64,000 nucleotides of DNA. Source: CALMFG01 sp963666035 (GTDB lineage Bacteria; Bacillota; Clostridia; Christensenellales; CALMFG01). A model generated the notes under the pieces. That model had not been told where the DNA came from. It did no database searches and worked only from the letters and a program-made list of their open reading frames with translations. The stretch lies in NCBI GenBank assembly GCA_963666035.2, contig CAXXJI010000003.1, forward strand, positions 310,001-374,000. The letters are read 5' to 3'. Each line of letters starts with the position of its first letter. Positions within the stretch are counted from its first letter, which is position 1. A program made the position numbers and the translations under genes. This document shows, piece by piece, positions 54,414 through 62,656 of the stretch.

Positions 54414-55846
54414 GCGAACTGATCTTTGAAAAATCGGTATCGGGACGCCGTGCGGTACGCATGTCGAAAATCGCGGCATATCCTCTGGACGAAAAGCATA
54501 AGCGAAAAGCGCCGCTGGATTTGCCCGAAGCGGCCGAGGTGGATGTGGTGCGCCACTATATGGACCTCTCCCGAAAAGCACACGGAGTGAGCAACGGATT
54601 TTATCCTTTGGGGTCCTGCACCATGAAATACAATCCCGCTCTGCATGAGGAAATCTGCGGCGATGCAAATTTTGCGGATATCCATCCGCTGCAAAGTGAA
54701 CAAAGCAGGCAGGGCAGCCTTTTTGTGATGTATGGGTTAAAGCAGGCGCTCTGCGAGATTACGGGCATGGCGGATATGACCCTGCAACCCGCAGCGGGTG
54801 CACATGGCGAGCTGACCGCGCTGATGATGATTAAAGCGTTTCATCGGGATAATGGGGAAAGCAACCGCCATATTGTTTTGGTACCCGATTCGGCGCACGG
54901 GACCAATCCGGCTTCGGCAGCCATGCTGAACTATGACGTTCAGGAAGTACCGAGCGACGCAGACGGCATGGTGGATGTGGAAGCACTGAGAAAAATGGCG
55001 ACGAATGAGGTGGCGGCACTGATGCTGACCAACCCGAATACTTTAGGCATTTTCGAGAATAATATTGTGGAAATCGCCGAAATCATCCATGGTGTCGGCG
55101 GCAAGCTGTATTACGACGGCGCCAACATGAACGCCATTCTGGGCATCGTCCGGCCGGGCGATATGGGGTTTGATGTGATGCACTTAAATCTGCACAAAAC
55201 CTTTTCTACGCCGCACGGCGGCGGAGGGCCGGGCAGCGGTCCGGTGGGATGCTCGGCGGAGATGGCAAAATATTTGCCGAATCCGCAGGTGGTGAAGACC
55301 GACAATGGCTATCATCTGAAAGACATGCCAAACAGTATCGGGAAAGTAAAGAGCTTTTATGGCAATTTTATGATTGACCTGAAAGCTTATGCGTATATTC
55401 TGAGTCTGGGTGCGGAAGGGCTGAAAAACACTTCGGTTGGTGCGGTCTTAAACGCCAACTATATGAAGCAAAAGTTAAAGGACGCCTACGCGATGAGTCA
55501 TGCAGGGCTTTGCATGCATGAGTTTGTGATGAGCGCTAAGAACATCAAGGAGAAAACCGGCATCACGGCGTTCGACATTGCAAAAGGCATCTTGGATTAC
55601 GGTATCCATCCGCCCACCGTTTATTTTCCGCTGATTGTGCCCGAAGCGTTGATGGTTGAACCGACCGAAACAGAAAACCGCGAGACACTGGACAGGGCGT
55701 GTGATATTCTGCTTGAAATGGCGCGTTTGGCCGAAACCGAACCGGAGCGGCTGAAACAGGCGCCTACCACCCTTTCAGTGGGGCGTGTGGACGAAACGTT
55801 GGCGGCCAGAAAACCCATCCTGCGATATGAGAAACCTGAGGCATAA
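54410..55846 (+). CDS. gcvPB: Glycine dehydrogenase (decarboxylating) subunit 2
   Basis: The beta half of the split P protein, 478 residues, carrying the PLP lysine in HLNLHKTFSTPHGGGGPG. Other marks are LGSCTMKYNPA, LQPAAGAHGE and PDSAHGTNPAS. It is the last gene of the gcv operon. The L protein (lpd) of the complex is not in the window and must be encoded elsewhere. Confidence 0.97.
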   Translation: MSELIFEKSVSGRRAVRMSKIAAYPLDEKHKRKAPLDLPEAAEVDVVRHYMDLSRKAHGVSNGFYPLGSCTMKYNPALHEEICGDANFADIHPLQSEQSRQGSLFVMYGLKQALCEITGMADMTLQPAAGAHGELTALMMIKAFHRDNGESNRHIVLVPDSAHGTNPASAAMLNYDVQEVPSDADGMVDVEALRKMATNEVAALMLTNPNTLGIFENNIVEIAEIIHGVGGKLYYDGANMNAILGIVRPGDMGFDVMHLNLHKTFSTPHGGGGPGSGPVGCSAEMAKYLPNPQVVKTDNGYHLKDMPNSIGKVKSFYGNFMIDLKAYAYILSLGAEGLKNTSVGAVLNANYMKQKLKDAYAMSHAGLCMHEFVMSAKNIKEKTGITAFDIAKGILDYGIHPPTVYFPLIVPEALMVEPTETENRETLDRACDILLEMARLAETEPERLKQAPTTLSVGRVDETLAARKPILRYEKPEA

Positions 55847-55920
55847 TGGGCTATAAAAGTTGATTTGTTTTAAGACGGCCGCTGTGTTATATTGTTTGGC
55901 ATAGAGTACAGTATGGCTGA

Positions 55921-55978
55921 AACGAAGCTGGTTTGATGATGCCAGTCGGCCGAAAGAAGCAGAACCAGCCCTTCTTTG
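55921..55978 (+). other. Candidate structured leader before ogt
   Basis: Two mutually exclusive stems can be drawn. GCTGGTT (55927-55933) pairs with AACCAGC (55963-55969), or AAAGAAG (55953-55959) pairs with CTTCTTT (55971-55977). No known riboswitch core is recognised, and no T tail follows. Confidence 0.3.
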
Positions 55979-56003
55979 TATTATGGTTTAATGCGGAGGG
56001 TGA

Positions 56004-56069
56004 ATGATGAAACGAAAGGAATCGTTTTCATGTACTATTCTGTTTTTGAAACAACCCTTTGTAAAATGA
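56004..56069 (+). CDS. Possible 21-residue leader ORF overlapping ogt
   Basis: Two ATG codons follow a strong GGAGGG (spacing 4-7 nt) and open a 21-codon frame rich in Lys/Phe. It ends inside ogt in another frame. It could be a leader peptide that couples translation. Alternatively it shows the true ogt start, if one base is missing here. Confidence 0.25.
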   Translation: MMKRKESFSCTILFLKQPFVK

Positions 56070-56512
56070 CCATTGTCGGCGACGAAACCGGCATCACACA
56101 GCTGCATATGGACTGCGGCGAGGACCAGCCAAGGGAATTTGAAATTGACCCGGGTTGGGAGAGGAACACCAGCTTTTTCCGCGAGGAGATTCAGCAGATA
56201 CTGGATTATCTTGATGGCCAGCGCACGTCGTTTGATATCGTGGCCAATCCAAAGGGCACGGCGTTTCAGCATCAGGTTTGGGAAGCTTTGGTTGAGATCC
56301 CTTATGGTGAGACGATGAGCTACGGCGAGATTGCGGAAAAGCTGCATAATCCGGGGGCGGCGCGCGCCGTGGGGATGGCGGGAGCCAAGAACCCGATCCC
56401 CATCATCATTCCCTGTCATCGTGTCGTCGGTGCAGACGGAGATTTGACCGGCTTTGCGTTTGGTGTGGACATTAAAGAAAAACTGATCAATTTGGAGCGA
56501 GGTATTGGATGA
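56030..56512 (+). CDS. ogt: Methylated-DNA--protein-cysteine methyltransferase
   Basis: A 160-residue suicide repair enzyme that takes the methyl group from O6-methylguanine. The acceptor Cys is in the signature PIPIIIPCHRVVGADG, and the DNA-binding helix precedes it (YGEIAEKLHNPGAARAVGMA). The ATG at 56030 has AAAGGA 11 nt upstream; the better ribosome site upstream reads another frame (see 56004). It overlaps ridA by 4 nt. Confidence 0.93.
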   Translation: MYYSVFETTLCKMTIVGDETGITQLHMDCGEDQPREFEIDPGWERNTSFFREEIQQILDYLDGQRTSFDIVANPKGTAFQHQVWEALVEIPYGETMSYGEIAEKLHNPGAARAVGMAGAKNPIPIIIPCHRVVGADGDLTGFAFGVDIKEKLINLERGIG

Positions 56513-56892
56513 ACAAACAAGCGATTGTGACACAAAACGCACCGTCGGCCATTGGCCCATACAGCCAGGGGATATCGGCCGGCGGGCTGGTATTTGTTTC
56601 GGGGCAAATTCCGATTGATCCTGAAACAGGTGAAACGGCGGAAAAGGACATCGCCGCGCAAACACACCAAAGCCTAAAAAATGTGGCGGCGGTATTGGCG
56701 GCGGCGGGATTAACGCTTTCGGATGTAGTAAAAACCACTGTGTTTTTGAGGGATATGGGTGATTTTACCGTGATGAATGAAGTCTATGCCGGATATTTTT
56801 CGGCACCTTATCCTGCCCGAGCGGCGGTGGAGGCCGCGCGGCTGCCGAAAGATGTTTTGGTGGAGATTGAAGCGATTGCGTTTAAAGAATAA
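56509..56892 (+). CDS. ridA: RidA family protein (enamine/imine deaminase)
   Basis: RidA hydrolyses reactive enamines and imines released by PLP enzymes such as threonine dehydratase. The 127-residue protein has IGPYSQGISAGGLVFVSGQI at the N-terminal half and the signature PARAAVEAARLPKDVLVEIE at the C-terminus with the catalytic Arg. Its ATGA overlaps the ogt stop. Proximity to the PLP-dependent gcv genes may be meaningful. Confidence 0.95.
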   Translation: MNKQAIVTQNAPSAIGPYSQGISAGGLVFVSGQIPIDPETGETAEKDIAAQTHQSLKNVAAVLAAAGLTLSDVVKTTVFLRDMGDFTVMNEVYAGYFSAPYPARAAVEAARLPKDVLVEIEAIAFKE

Positions 56893-56919
56893 TAGGGACG
56901 AGTCCGAAATGAGGAAATG

Positions 56920-58137
56920 ATGCAGTATAGACAGATGCCAAACGGCACAGATAAACTATCGGCATTGGGATTTGGGTGTATGCGCCTGCCCACGCGGTTT
57001 GGCGGCCCGGCCAGTGCGGCGATAGACAAGGAAAAAGCGGTTGAATTGATACGCAGTGCGATTGATTCGGGGGTTAACTATCTGGATACGGCATGGCCGT
57101 ACCATATGGGAGCATCCGAGAGCTTTTTGGGCGCTTCGGTTTTGACGGACGGATATCGTGAAAAAGTGTTTTTAGCCACCAAGCTGCCGTGTTTCTTTAT
57201 CCGAAAAGCCGAATCCATGCAGAGCATTTTCGATCGTCAACTTTCAAAATTGAATACAGAATATATTGACTACTATCTGGCACATTCGCTGGACGGCAAA
57301 ACGTGGTCTGCGATGAAGGCTTTAGGCATCATCGAATTTATGGATAAAATCAAAGCCGAGGGCAAGGTTCGGCACATGGGCTTTTCGTTCCACGGCAAAA
57401 AAGAGGACTTTATGCAGATTGTCGATGATTACGATTGGGATTTTGTACAGGTGCAATATAATATCATCGACGAGCATTTTCAGGCAGGGATTGAAGGCAT
57501 TCGCTATGCGGCCAAAAAAGGCATGGGAGTCATCGTGATGGAACCGATGCGTGGCGGCACGCTGGTGGGCAAGATTCCTTCTGAGGTCAAACGCATCTAT
57601 GATACATCGGGGCGCAAGCGTTCGGCGGCGGATTGGGCATTTCGTTGGATATACAACAACCCTGATGTGACGGTGGTGCTTTCGGGCATGAGCACAAGAG
57701 CGCAAGTGGAGGAGAATATCCAGATCGCATCCGAGTCTTTTCCAAACGGGATGGATGAAAAAGAACTTGCGGTGGTTGAAAGGGTCAAAGGGACCTATCA
57801 CCGGCTCTTAACGGTGGGATGTACCGGCTGTGCCTATTGTATGCCCTGTCCGGCGGGGATTGATATTCCTGCGGCGCTGAAGAACCTGAACAACTTCTAT
57901 ATGTTTGATAAATTGATGGCCAGGTTTGACCATATGCGCTTTGCGGGCGTTAACAGTCAGGATGGCCGAGCTCACTGGACCAGCGCCTGTATCGACTGTG
58001 GGAAATGCGAAGAGAAATGTCCGCAAGGCGTGCCTGTACGACAAACTTTCTTGAAGGTACAAAAAGCATTGGAAACCCCTATGATTAAAGCAATGGCAGG
58101 TATCGGGCGCGCATTTATGGGCGCAAAAAAAGAATAG
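56920..58137 (+). CDS. Aldo/keto reductase with C-terminal [4Fe-4S] motifs
   Basis: A 405-residue protein: aldo/keto reductase barrel (LGFGCMRLPTRFGG; YLDTAWPYHMG; AADWAFRWI) and a ferredoxin-like C-terminal part with CTGCAYCMPCPAGID and CIDCGKCEEKCPQGV. This fusion is common in anaerobes, with NADPH or ferredoxin as likely partner; the substrate is unknown. GAGG precedes two neighbouring ATG codons, and the second has better spacing. Confidence 0.9.
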   Translation: MQYRQMPNGTDKLSALGFGCMRLPTRFGGPASAAIDKEKAVELIRSAIDSGVNYLDTAWPYHMGASESFLGASVLTDGYREKVFLATKLPCFFIRKAESMQSIFDRQLSKLNTEYIDYYLAHSLDGKTWSAMKALGIIEFMDKIKAEGKVRHMGFSFHGKKEDFMQIVDDYDWDFVQVQYNIIDEHFQAGIEGIRYAAKKGMGVIVMEPMRGGTLVGKIPSEVKRIYDTSGRKRSAADWAFRWIYNNPDVTVVLSGMSTRAQVEENIQIASESFPNGMDEKELAVVERVKGTYHRLLTVGCTGCAYCMPCPAGIDIPAALKNLNNFYMFDKLMARFDHMRFAGVNSQDGRAHWTSACIDCGKCEEKCPQGVPVRQTFLKVQKALETPMIKAMAGIGRAFMGAKKE

Positions 58138-58148
58138 AATATAAAAAT

Positions 58149-58188
58149 AGCGCCTATCGGATAGAAGATAAGCGCTTGTTTTTTTATA
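58149..58188. terminator. Terminator after the aldo/keto reductase gene
   Basis: AGCGCCTATC, GGATAG inner stem, AGCGCTT-type arm, then seven T. It may also serve the convergent phosphatase. Confidence 0.75.
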
Positions 58189-58191
58189 GTT

Positions 58192-58932
58192 TTAGATCAG
58201 GTATCTGTTCTTGAATTCCGCTTTGATCACAGGGGTTACGCCGAATTTGTTGCTGAGGTATGCATCAAAGCTGCCGTAATCCTTGAAAATCTGGGCGATA
58301 TAGGCGTTGATATATTCCGGCAATGCCAGCATCATCGCATCAAATTTTTTCGTGTCATCCACTTCATTCTCGTCGGCGTCAAACATGTGCGCCATTTTTC
58401 GTTTCAGGATAAACATCGAAATCATATCCTGCCGCTCATATTCTTTGCGGATTGAAGCGATATCAAAATCCAGCATCATCATCAAAATTGCCGAAAAAAC
58501 ACCGGTTCTGTCTTTACCTGCCGAACAGTGGTAGAGAAATGCGTTGGAGTCCTGGTCAAGAATGCTTTCAATCACAGGCCGAAAACCCTCGGTTTTGGCA
58601 AAGGCTTCAGAATACATGCGCTTCATCAAATCCACCAGTTGGTCACGTGAAAACTGGGTGAGGTTGCTGACGCCCAAAGGGTTGGCGCGATCCAGAATAT
58701 CAAAATGCCGGGTTTTAAACATATCGGTAGCAAGCGGCGGCATTTCGCCGATTTCATCGTTTGAGCGAAAATCATATATATCTTCCACACCGAAACCTTG
58801 AAGCTGACGGATATCCGATTTGGAGGCATAAGAAACCACGCCTGATCGAAAAATCGTGTTCTTTATCACGGTTTTTCCTTCTGTGTTTTTCAGTCCCTTT
58901 GCCAGAGATTTAAAATTCAAGATTTTTAACAT
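58192..58932 (-). CDS. Tyrosine-protein phosphatase (Y_phosphatase3 family)
   Basis: A 246-residue phosphatase of the dual-specificity-like family seen with lipoprotein-type or stand-alone enzymes in Firmicutes. The P-loop is HCSAGKDRTG (C-x5-R) and the N-terminal motif is NTIFRSGVVSYASKSDIRQL. The start at 58932 is chosen because AAGGA lies 10 nt upstream; 84 upstream codons are not protein-like. The target is unknown. It lies next to the agr-like operon but on the other strand. Confidence 0.88.
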   Translation of the reverse strand: MLKILNFKSLAKGLKNTEGKTVIKNTIFRSGVVSYASKSDIRQLQGFGVEDIYDFRSNDEIGEMPPLATDMFKTRHFDILDRANPLGVSNLTQFSRDQLVDLMKRMYSEAFAKTEGFRPVIESILDQDSNAFLYHCSAGKDRTGVFSAILMMMLDFDIASIRKEYERQDMISMFILKRKMAHMFDADENEVDDTKKFDAMMLALPEYINAYIAQIFKDYGSFDAYLSNKFGVTPVIKAEFKNRYLI

Positions 58933-59249
58933 ACCCTTTACTTCCTTACGCATATATATATTTTTTTTATTGGTCAATAAATTGATACGAGCAGCACGCT
59001 GATAACGGAATACACTTGCGTTTTTTAAAACAAATAGTGTAAAAAACAGATAACAAGCATAATCAATAATGAATTTTGAAAGCATATCTAAATGAAAAAC
59101 AAAAATTTCACACCGTGTAGTAATTTTAAACCTTTTTATAGGATATTTCAAATATTTTTTGAGTATTTTATTAAAAAAAAGCACAAAAGCAGAACTTTTT
59201 TTAATGAATTGTTCAAGTGTGATATTTTTTTATCATGATTTCAGATTAA
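58933..59249. other. AT-rich intergenic region
   Basis: Between the phosphatase (minus) and the agr-like operon (plus). No gene is seen; the phosphatase promoter should lie here. Confidence 0.4.
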
Positions 59250-59298
59250 TCGGTTTAGGATAAGACGAAACCGTTTAGATATTTTAGGAACTATTTAG
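59250..59298 (+). promoter_or_regulatory. LytTR-like direct repeats upstream of the agr-like operon
   Basis: TCGGTTTAG (59250), ACCGTTTAG (59270) and ACTATTTAG (59290) start exactly 20 nt apart. The middle copy matches the LytTR half-site pattern [TA][AC][CA]GTTN[AG][TG] at all nine positions, the first at eight. Such paired 9-bp repeats with an 11-13 nt gap bind AgrA-type regulators. They lie about 100 nt upstream of the candidate promoter, farther than usual. Confidence 0.6.
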
Positions 59299-59396
59299 AA
59301 ATAGGTGTTTTTGTGCAGTTTAATGCGGTTTAATCAATGGGGTTTAAATGGATCGGCAGGCGATTTAATCAAATATTGATTTAATACGATAAAGCA

Positions 59397-59425
59397 TTGT
59401 TCCAGTAATGGATTTGTGTTAGAAT
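59397..59425 (+). promoter_or_regulatory. Candidate promoter of the agr-like operon
   Basis: TTGTTC (59397-59402), 17 nt, TAGAAT (59420-59425), giving a leader of about 125 nt. Confidence 0.5.
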
Positions 59426-59558
59426 TTAGATGTAAGTGGGGAAAGCGAAGTTGAGTGATGTTCTGTGTAGATGCCGAATACACACCGGTGACGTTGTGTT
59501 GCGGTAAAAGACGGGGCATTTTCATTATTATGGGTTTACGTTTAGGGGAGGTAAACAC

Positions 59559-60080
59559 ATGTTAAGCGATACTTTATTAGAGGTTGTATTACGTGTAATT
59601 CCAGAGTGTATGTTGTTTGTTTTTTCCGGGTATGCATTTTCAAAATACAGGGTTCAGGGTAAACGGTATTTTTTATCGTCTTTTCTCATGTCTGTTATTG
59701 GTTATTTGATTGCACGCCTATTGCCGATTGAGTTTGGAGTATCACAGATATTAGCTATTATCACATGTATGGCGTTGTTAGTCTTGATTAATCGCATTCC
59801 TGTGCAAAAAGCGATCGCTTCAGCGATTGGAGTGATGATTTTAGGATTTATTACGGATATCATTTCGGTGATCATCGCCGCTTTTGTAAAGGGCGGAGAT
59901 GTGGTCAATGTTTTAAAGGATAAGACTTTATTCGATTCGTTGTATACGTCACAATTAGAGCGTCAGTTATTTGGCGCTGTATCGTTAATCATCATGGCTA
60001 TTGTGCTAATGAGTATTTATTTTAGTGCAAAGAAAAGAGGAAAGCTAAAAGATGTTTCTGATGGAAAAAGTGTCGAATAG
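59559..60080 (+). CDS. Agr-associated membrane protein resembling the sensor part of AgrC without a kinase
   Basis: A 173-residue protein with five or six membrane helices and a short charged tail. The block LIARLLPIEFGVSQILAII is like the (R-x-LPI-x-FG) motif of clostridial GHKL sensor N-termini. No dimerisation histidine or ATPase domain follows, so it cannot phosphorylate. GGGGAGG lies 7 nt before the ATG. It overlaps agrB by 29 nt. Possible roles are peptide binding, AgrB partner or decoy receptor; all are inference. Confidence 0.65.
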   Translation: MLSDTLLEVVLRVIPECMLFVFSGYAFSKYRVQGKRYFLSSFLMSVIGYLIARLLPIEFGVSQILAIITCMALLVLINRIPVQKAIASAIGVMILGFITDIISVIIAAFVKGGDVVNVLKDKTLFDSLYTSQLERQLFGAVSLIIMAIVLMSIYFSAKKRGKLKDVSDGKSVE

Positions 60081-60711
60081 TCTGGCCGAGAAGATTTCTA
60101 AAGAATTAAGCTATGATGAAGATAAGAAAGAAGTTATAGCATACGGCACATATGCTATACTGCAAATTTCAATATCGATTATTTTTGTTGTTATTTTTGG
60201 GTGGATATTTGGTGTATTAGCGGAGGCATTGGTAGTTTCTCTTTCAGGAGCAGCATTAAGAAGTTATACAGGAGGGGCACATGCAAGCACACCCAACATT
60301 TGTATTGTTGTGGGTACAACCGTCTGTATCGGTCTTGCGTTGCTCACCCAATTAATGATCTTTAAAAATATCTGGCTGGTATTAGGTTTAGTACTTGTCT
60401 CTCATATAACAGCGTATTGGTTGATCGTGCGCTTGGCACCTGTAGCGAGCTCAAACAAACCGATATCCGATAAACGACGTACCAAGATGAAACGTGGTGG
60501 TTTGGTCTTTAACACGGTTCTGTTTTTTATAAGTATTTCATTTATCATAATTGCCGCGGTTGTCGAAAAGTCTGCAATTTTGGTTTTCCCGGTTGCGATT
60601 TCGCTTAGTGTGCTATGGCAGATGTTTTCCATCACAACTATCGGAGGGAAATGGCTTGGCGCTTTGGATCGCTTTCTGTCCAGAAAGGTTCAGAAAGAAA
60701 ACATAGGTTAA
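60052..60711 (+). CDS. agrB: AgrB-like peptide processing enzyme
   Basis: AgrB is a membrane cysteine protease that trims the AgrD precursor and closes its thiolactone. The 219-residue protein has about five helices. Its active-site motif RSYTGGAHASTPNIC places His77 and Cys84 exactly at the positions known for the Staphylococcus aureus enzyme. The C-terminal cytoplasmic tail is basic. AGAGG is 11 nt before the ATG. agrD begins 50 nt downstream, as expected for a substrate-enzyme pair. Confidence 0.95.
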   Translation: MFLMEKVSNSLAEKISKELSYDEDKKEVIAYGTYAILQISISIIFVVIFGWIFGVLAEALVVSLSGAALRSYTGGAHASTPNICIVVGTTVCIGLALLTQLMIFKNIWLVLGLVLVSHITAYWLIVRLAPVASSNKPISDKRRTKMKRGGLVFNTVLFFISISFIIIAAVVEKSAILVFPVAISLSVLWQMFSITTIGGKWLGALDRFLSRKVQKENIG

Positions 60712-60761
60712 ATTGCAGGATGCACCTATTCCTGCTAGAATAAAGTAAGGAGGAAAAACAA

Positions 60762-60887
60762 ATGAAAAAGTTACTGTTAACGGCAGCAGCAGCGATGACA
60801 ACCGTTATTGCGGCATTAATGGCAACCTCAGCTTGCTGGTATTTCTTGTATCAACCAGAAGAACCCAAATCTTTAAGAGAAGATTAA
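60762..60887 (+). CDS. agrD: AgrD-like cyclic lactone autoinducer peptide precursor
   Basis: A 41-residue precursor. The N-terminal amphipathic, Ala-rich leader (residues 1-23) is followed by SACWYFLYQPEEPKSLRED. Cys25 with the run W-Y-F-L/Y and then QPEEPKSL is the clostridial AgrD pattern. The mature signal is probably a thiolactone closed on Cys25, perhaps a CWYFL ring; the exact length is inferred. TAAGGAGG is 8 nt before the ATG, a very strong site. Confidence 0.92.
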   Translation: MKKLLLTAAAAMTTVIAALMATSACWYFLYQPEEPKSLRED

Positions 60888-60977
60888 TGATTAGGACTTG
60901 AGTGAGGACGATGTGCGGGACGGATTCACTTTCGTCCTGCATATGCCAGTTTTTGAAAAAATCAAGGGTAGAGGCAC

Positions 60978-62651
60978 GTGACAAAAATACGGACTTCAAA
61001 GACAAAGCGTCTAAATGAGATTCTCTCAATTGTAAAACTGTTCTCGCTATTATTCTCAGGAGTAGGACTTTATGTCTCTATCTATGGGAAAACGAATAGC
61101 GGGTATGCAAGTTTGTTTGCGCCTATTTCGCTGATGGCGACTTTTGCCTTGATTTATATTATTTGGTCCAATATTTCTTTAAAGAATCTCGACCAAAAGT
61201 CGGTGACTTTAATTCAATATATAGAAAACTTCCTGTTTGTGCTCATCTTCGCTGCGGTCATCTATTTCTCCGGAGCGAATGAATCCAAGAATAAATTCCT
61301 GTTCTTATTTATCATTATATCATCCAGCATACAGCTGGGTATGCGCGCCGGTCTGGTTACGGCGGTCGCTTCTTCGGCGATCGTACTGGGATTCGATCTG
61401 ATCAGCGTTGGGCATGATGGTATCAATACCTATTTCGAAGCAGATTTGGTAATCGCCGCGCTGTTTATCATCATGGCATGGCTGATTGGCCACTATGTGA
61501 ACATCGAAAAAGAATTTTTCGAACGCATGGAGAATCTGGCGCACACCGATGAGCTGACCGGGCTTTATAATCATCGGTATTTTTATGACACTTTAAGAGA
61601 GAATATCCGATATAACAAAAAAAGCCGTTCTTTGGCCATGATTTTTTTGGATGTCGACAGCTTTAAATACTATAATGATCTTTTTGGGCACCAAAAAGGC
61701 GATTCGGTATTGATCGACATTGCTGAAATTCTGCTCTCAAATGTCCGGTCAGTTGATGTGGTCGCCAGATATGCAGGGGATCAGTTTGCCATTTTGATGC
61801 CCGGCGTTAATGAAGAGGAAGCGATTCGGGTAGCCGAAAAAATCAGGAAGCAAATTGAAGATAAGCGATTCGACGGACAGGAGAATATGCCCGACCGCAA
61901 TCTGACGGTCTCGGTGGGCGTTTCCATCTATCCGCATAAGGCTTCGAGCGAACATGCACTGATTAAATCGACGGACGATGCGCTTTATCGGGCTAAGTTC
62001 TTTAACAAAAACCGTGTGGAATCCTATGTTTCCATATTGGATGCTTTGAAGGAAGACATTGAGGACGAGCATATCGATCTGATTACGTCGATGAAAACCC
62101 TAATTACCATTATCAACTCTAAAGACCGCTACACGTATGGGCATGTTGAGCGCGTGGTAATATATGCCAAAATGTTTGCGGAATACTTGAATCTGTCCGA
62201 ACAAGATAGAAATACGCTGGTCTATGGTGCCTATATGCACGACCTTGGTAAGATCAATATTCCGGAAGAGGTTTTAAACAAGCAGATGCCGCTGACCGAA
62301 TCGGAATGGAAGATGATTAAGATGCATCCGGCAAATGGCGTGAAGATTGTTGAACCGGTCAACCCGCTGAAAAGTACGATTCCGATTATTCTGCATCATC
62401 ACGAACGTTATGACGGCACCGGTTATCCGGATCGGTTAAAGGGTGAAGAAATCCCTTATCTGGCGCGGGTGCTGACGGTCATTGATGCTTTTGATGCCAT
62501 GACTTTCAAGCGCTCTTACAATGAGAAAAAGACCTATGATGACGCGATTGCCGAAATACGAGCATGCAAGGGCAGCCAGTTCGATCCTGAACTGGTAGAA
62601 GAGTTTATCGCTGCTTTTGAAAAGAATCGCGACCGCATTATGGAGTTGTAG
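60978..62651 (+). CDS. Membrane GGDEF (degenerate) / HD-GYP protein
   Basis: A 557-residue c-di-GMP signalling protein: five or six N-terminal helices (residues 18-175), a GGDEF domain (starting HTDELTGLYNHRYF) whose signature reads AGDQF, and an HD-GYP domain with HDLGKINIPEEVL, HPANGV, HHHERYDGTGYPDRLKG. The cyclase site lacks the catalytic Glu and is probably inactive. The HD-GYP site is complete, so net activity should be hydrolysis of c-di-GMP. GTG start after AAGGG. It begins 90 nt after agrD and may be co-transcribed with it. Confidence 0.92.
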   Translation: MTKIRTSKTKRLNEILSIVKLFSLLFSGVGLYVSIYGKTNSGYASLFAPISLMATFALIYIIWSNISLKNLDQKSVTLIQYIENFLFVLIFAAVIYFSGANESKNKFLFLFIIISSSIQLGMRAGLVTAVASSAIVLGFDLISVGHDGINTYFEADLVIAALFIIMAWLIGHYVNIEKEFFERMENLAHTDELTGLYNHRYFYDTLRENIRYNKKSRSLAMIFLDVDSFKYYNDLFGHQKGDSVLIDIAEILLSNVRSVDVVARYAGDQFAILMPGVNEEEAIRVAEKIRKQIEDKRFDGQENMPDRNLTVSVGVSIYPHKASSEHALIKSTDDALYRAKFFNKNRVESYVSILDALKEDIEDEHIDLITSMKTLITIINSKDRYTYGHVERVVIYAKMFAEYLNLSEQDRNTLVYGAYMHDLGKINIPEEVLNKQMPLTESEWKMIKMHPANGVKIVEPVNPLKSTIPIILHHHERYDGTGYPDRLKGEEIPYLARVLTVIDAFDAMTFKRSYNEKKTYDDAIAEIRACKGSQFDPELVEEFIAAFEKNRDRIMEL

Positions 62652-62656
62652 CTCGA

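Noticed and set aside
55921..55985. Resemblance to the small SRP RNA tetraloop region (CCGAAAGAAGCAG)
   Set aside because: The invariant GUCAGG...AAGCAGCC pairing of SRP domain IV is not present.
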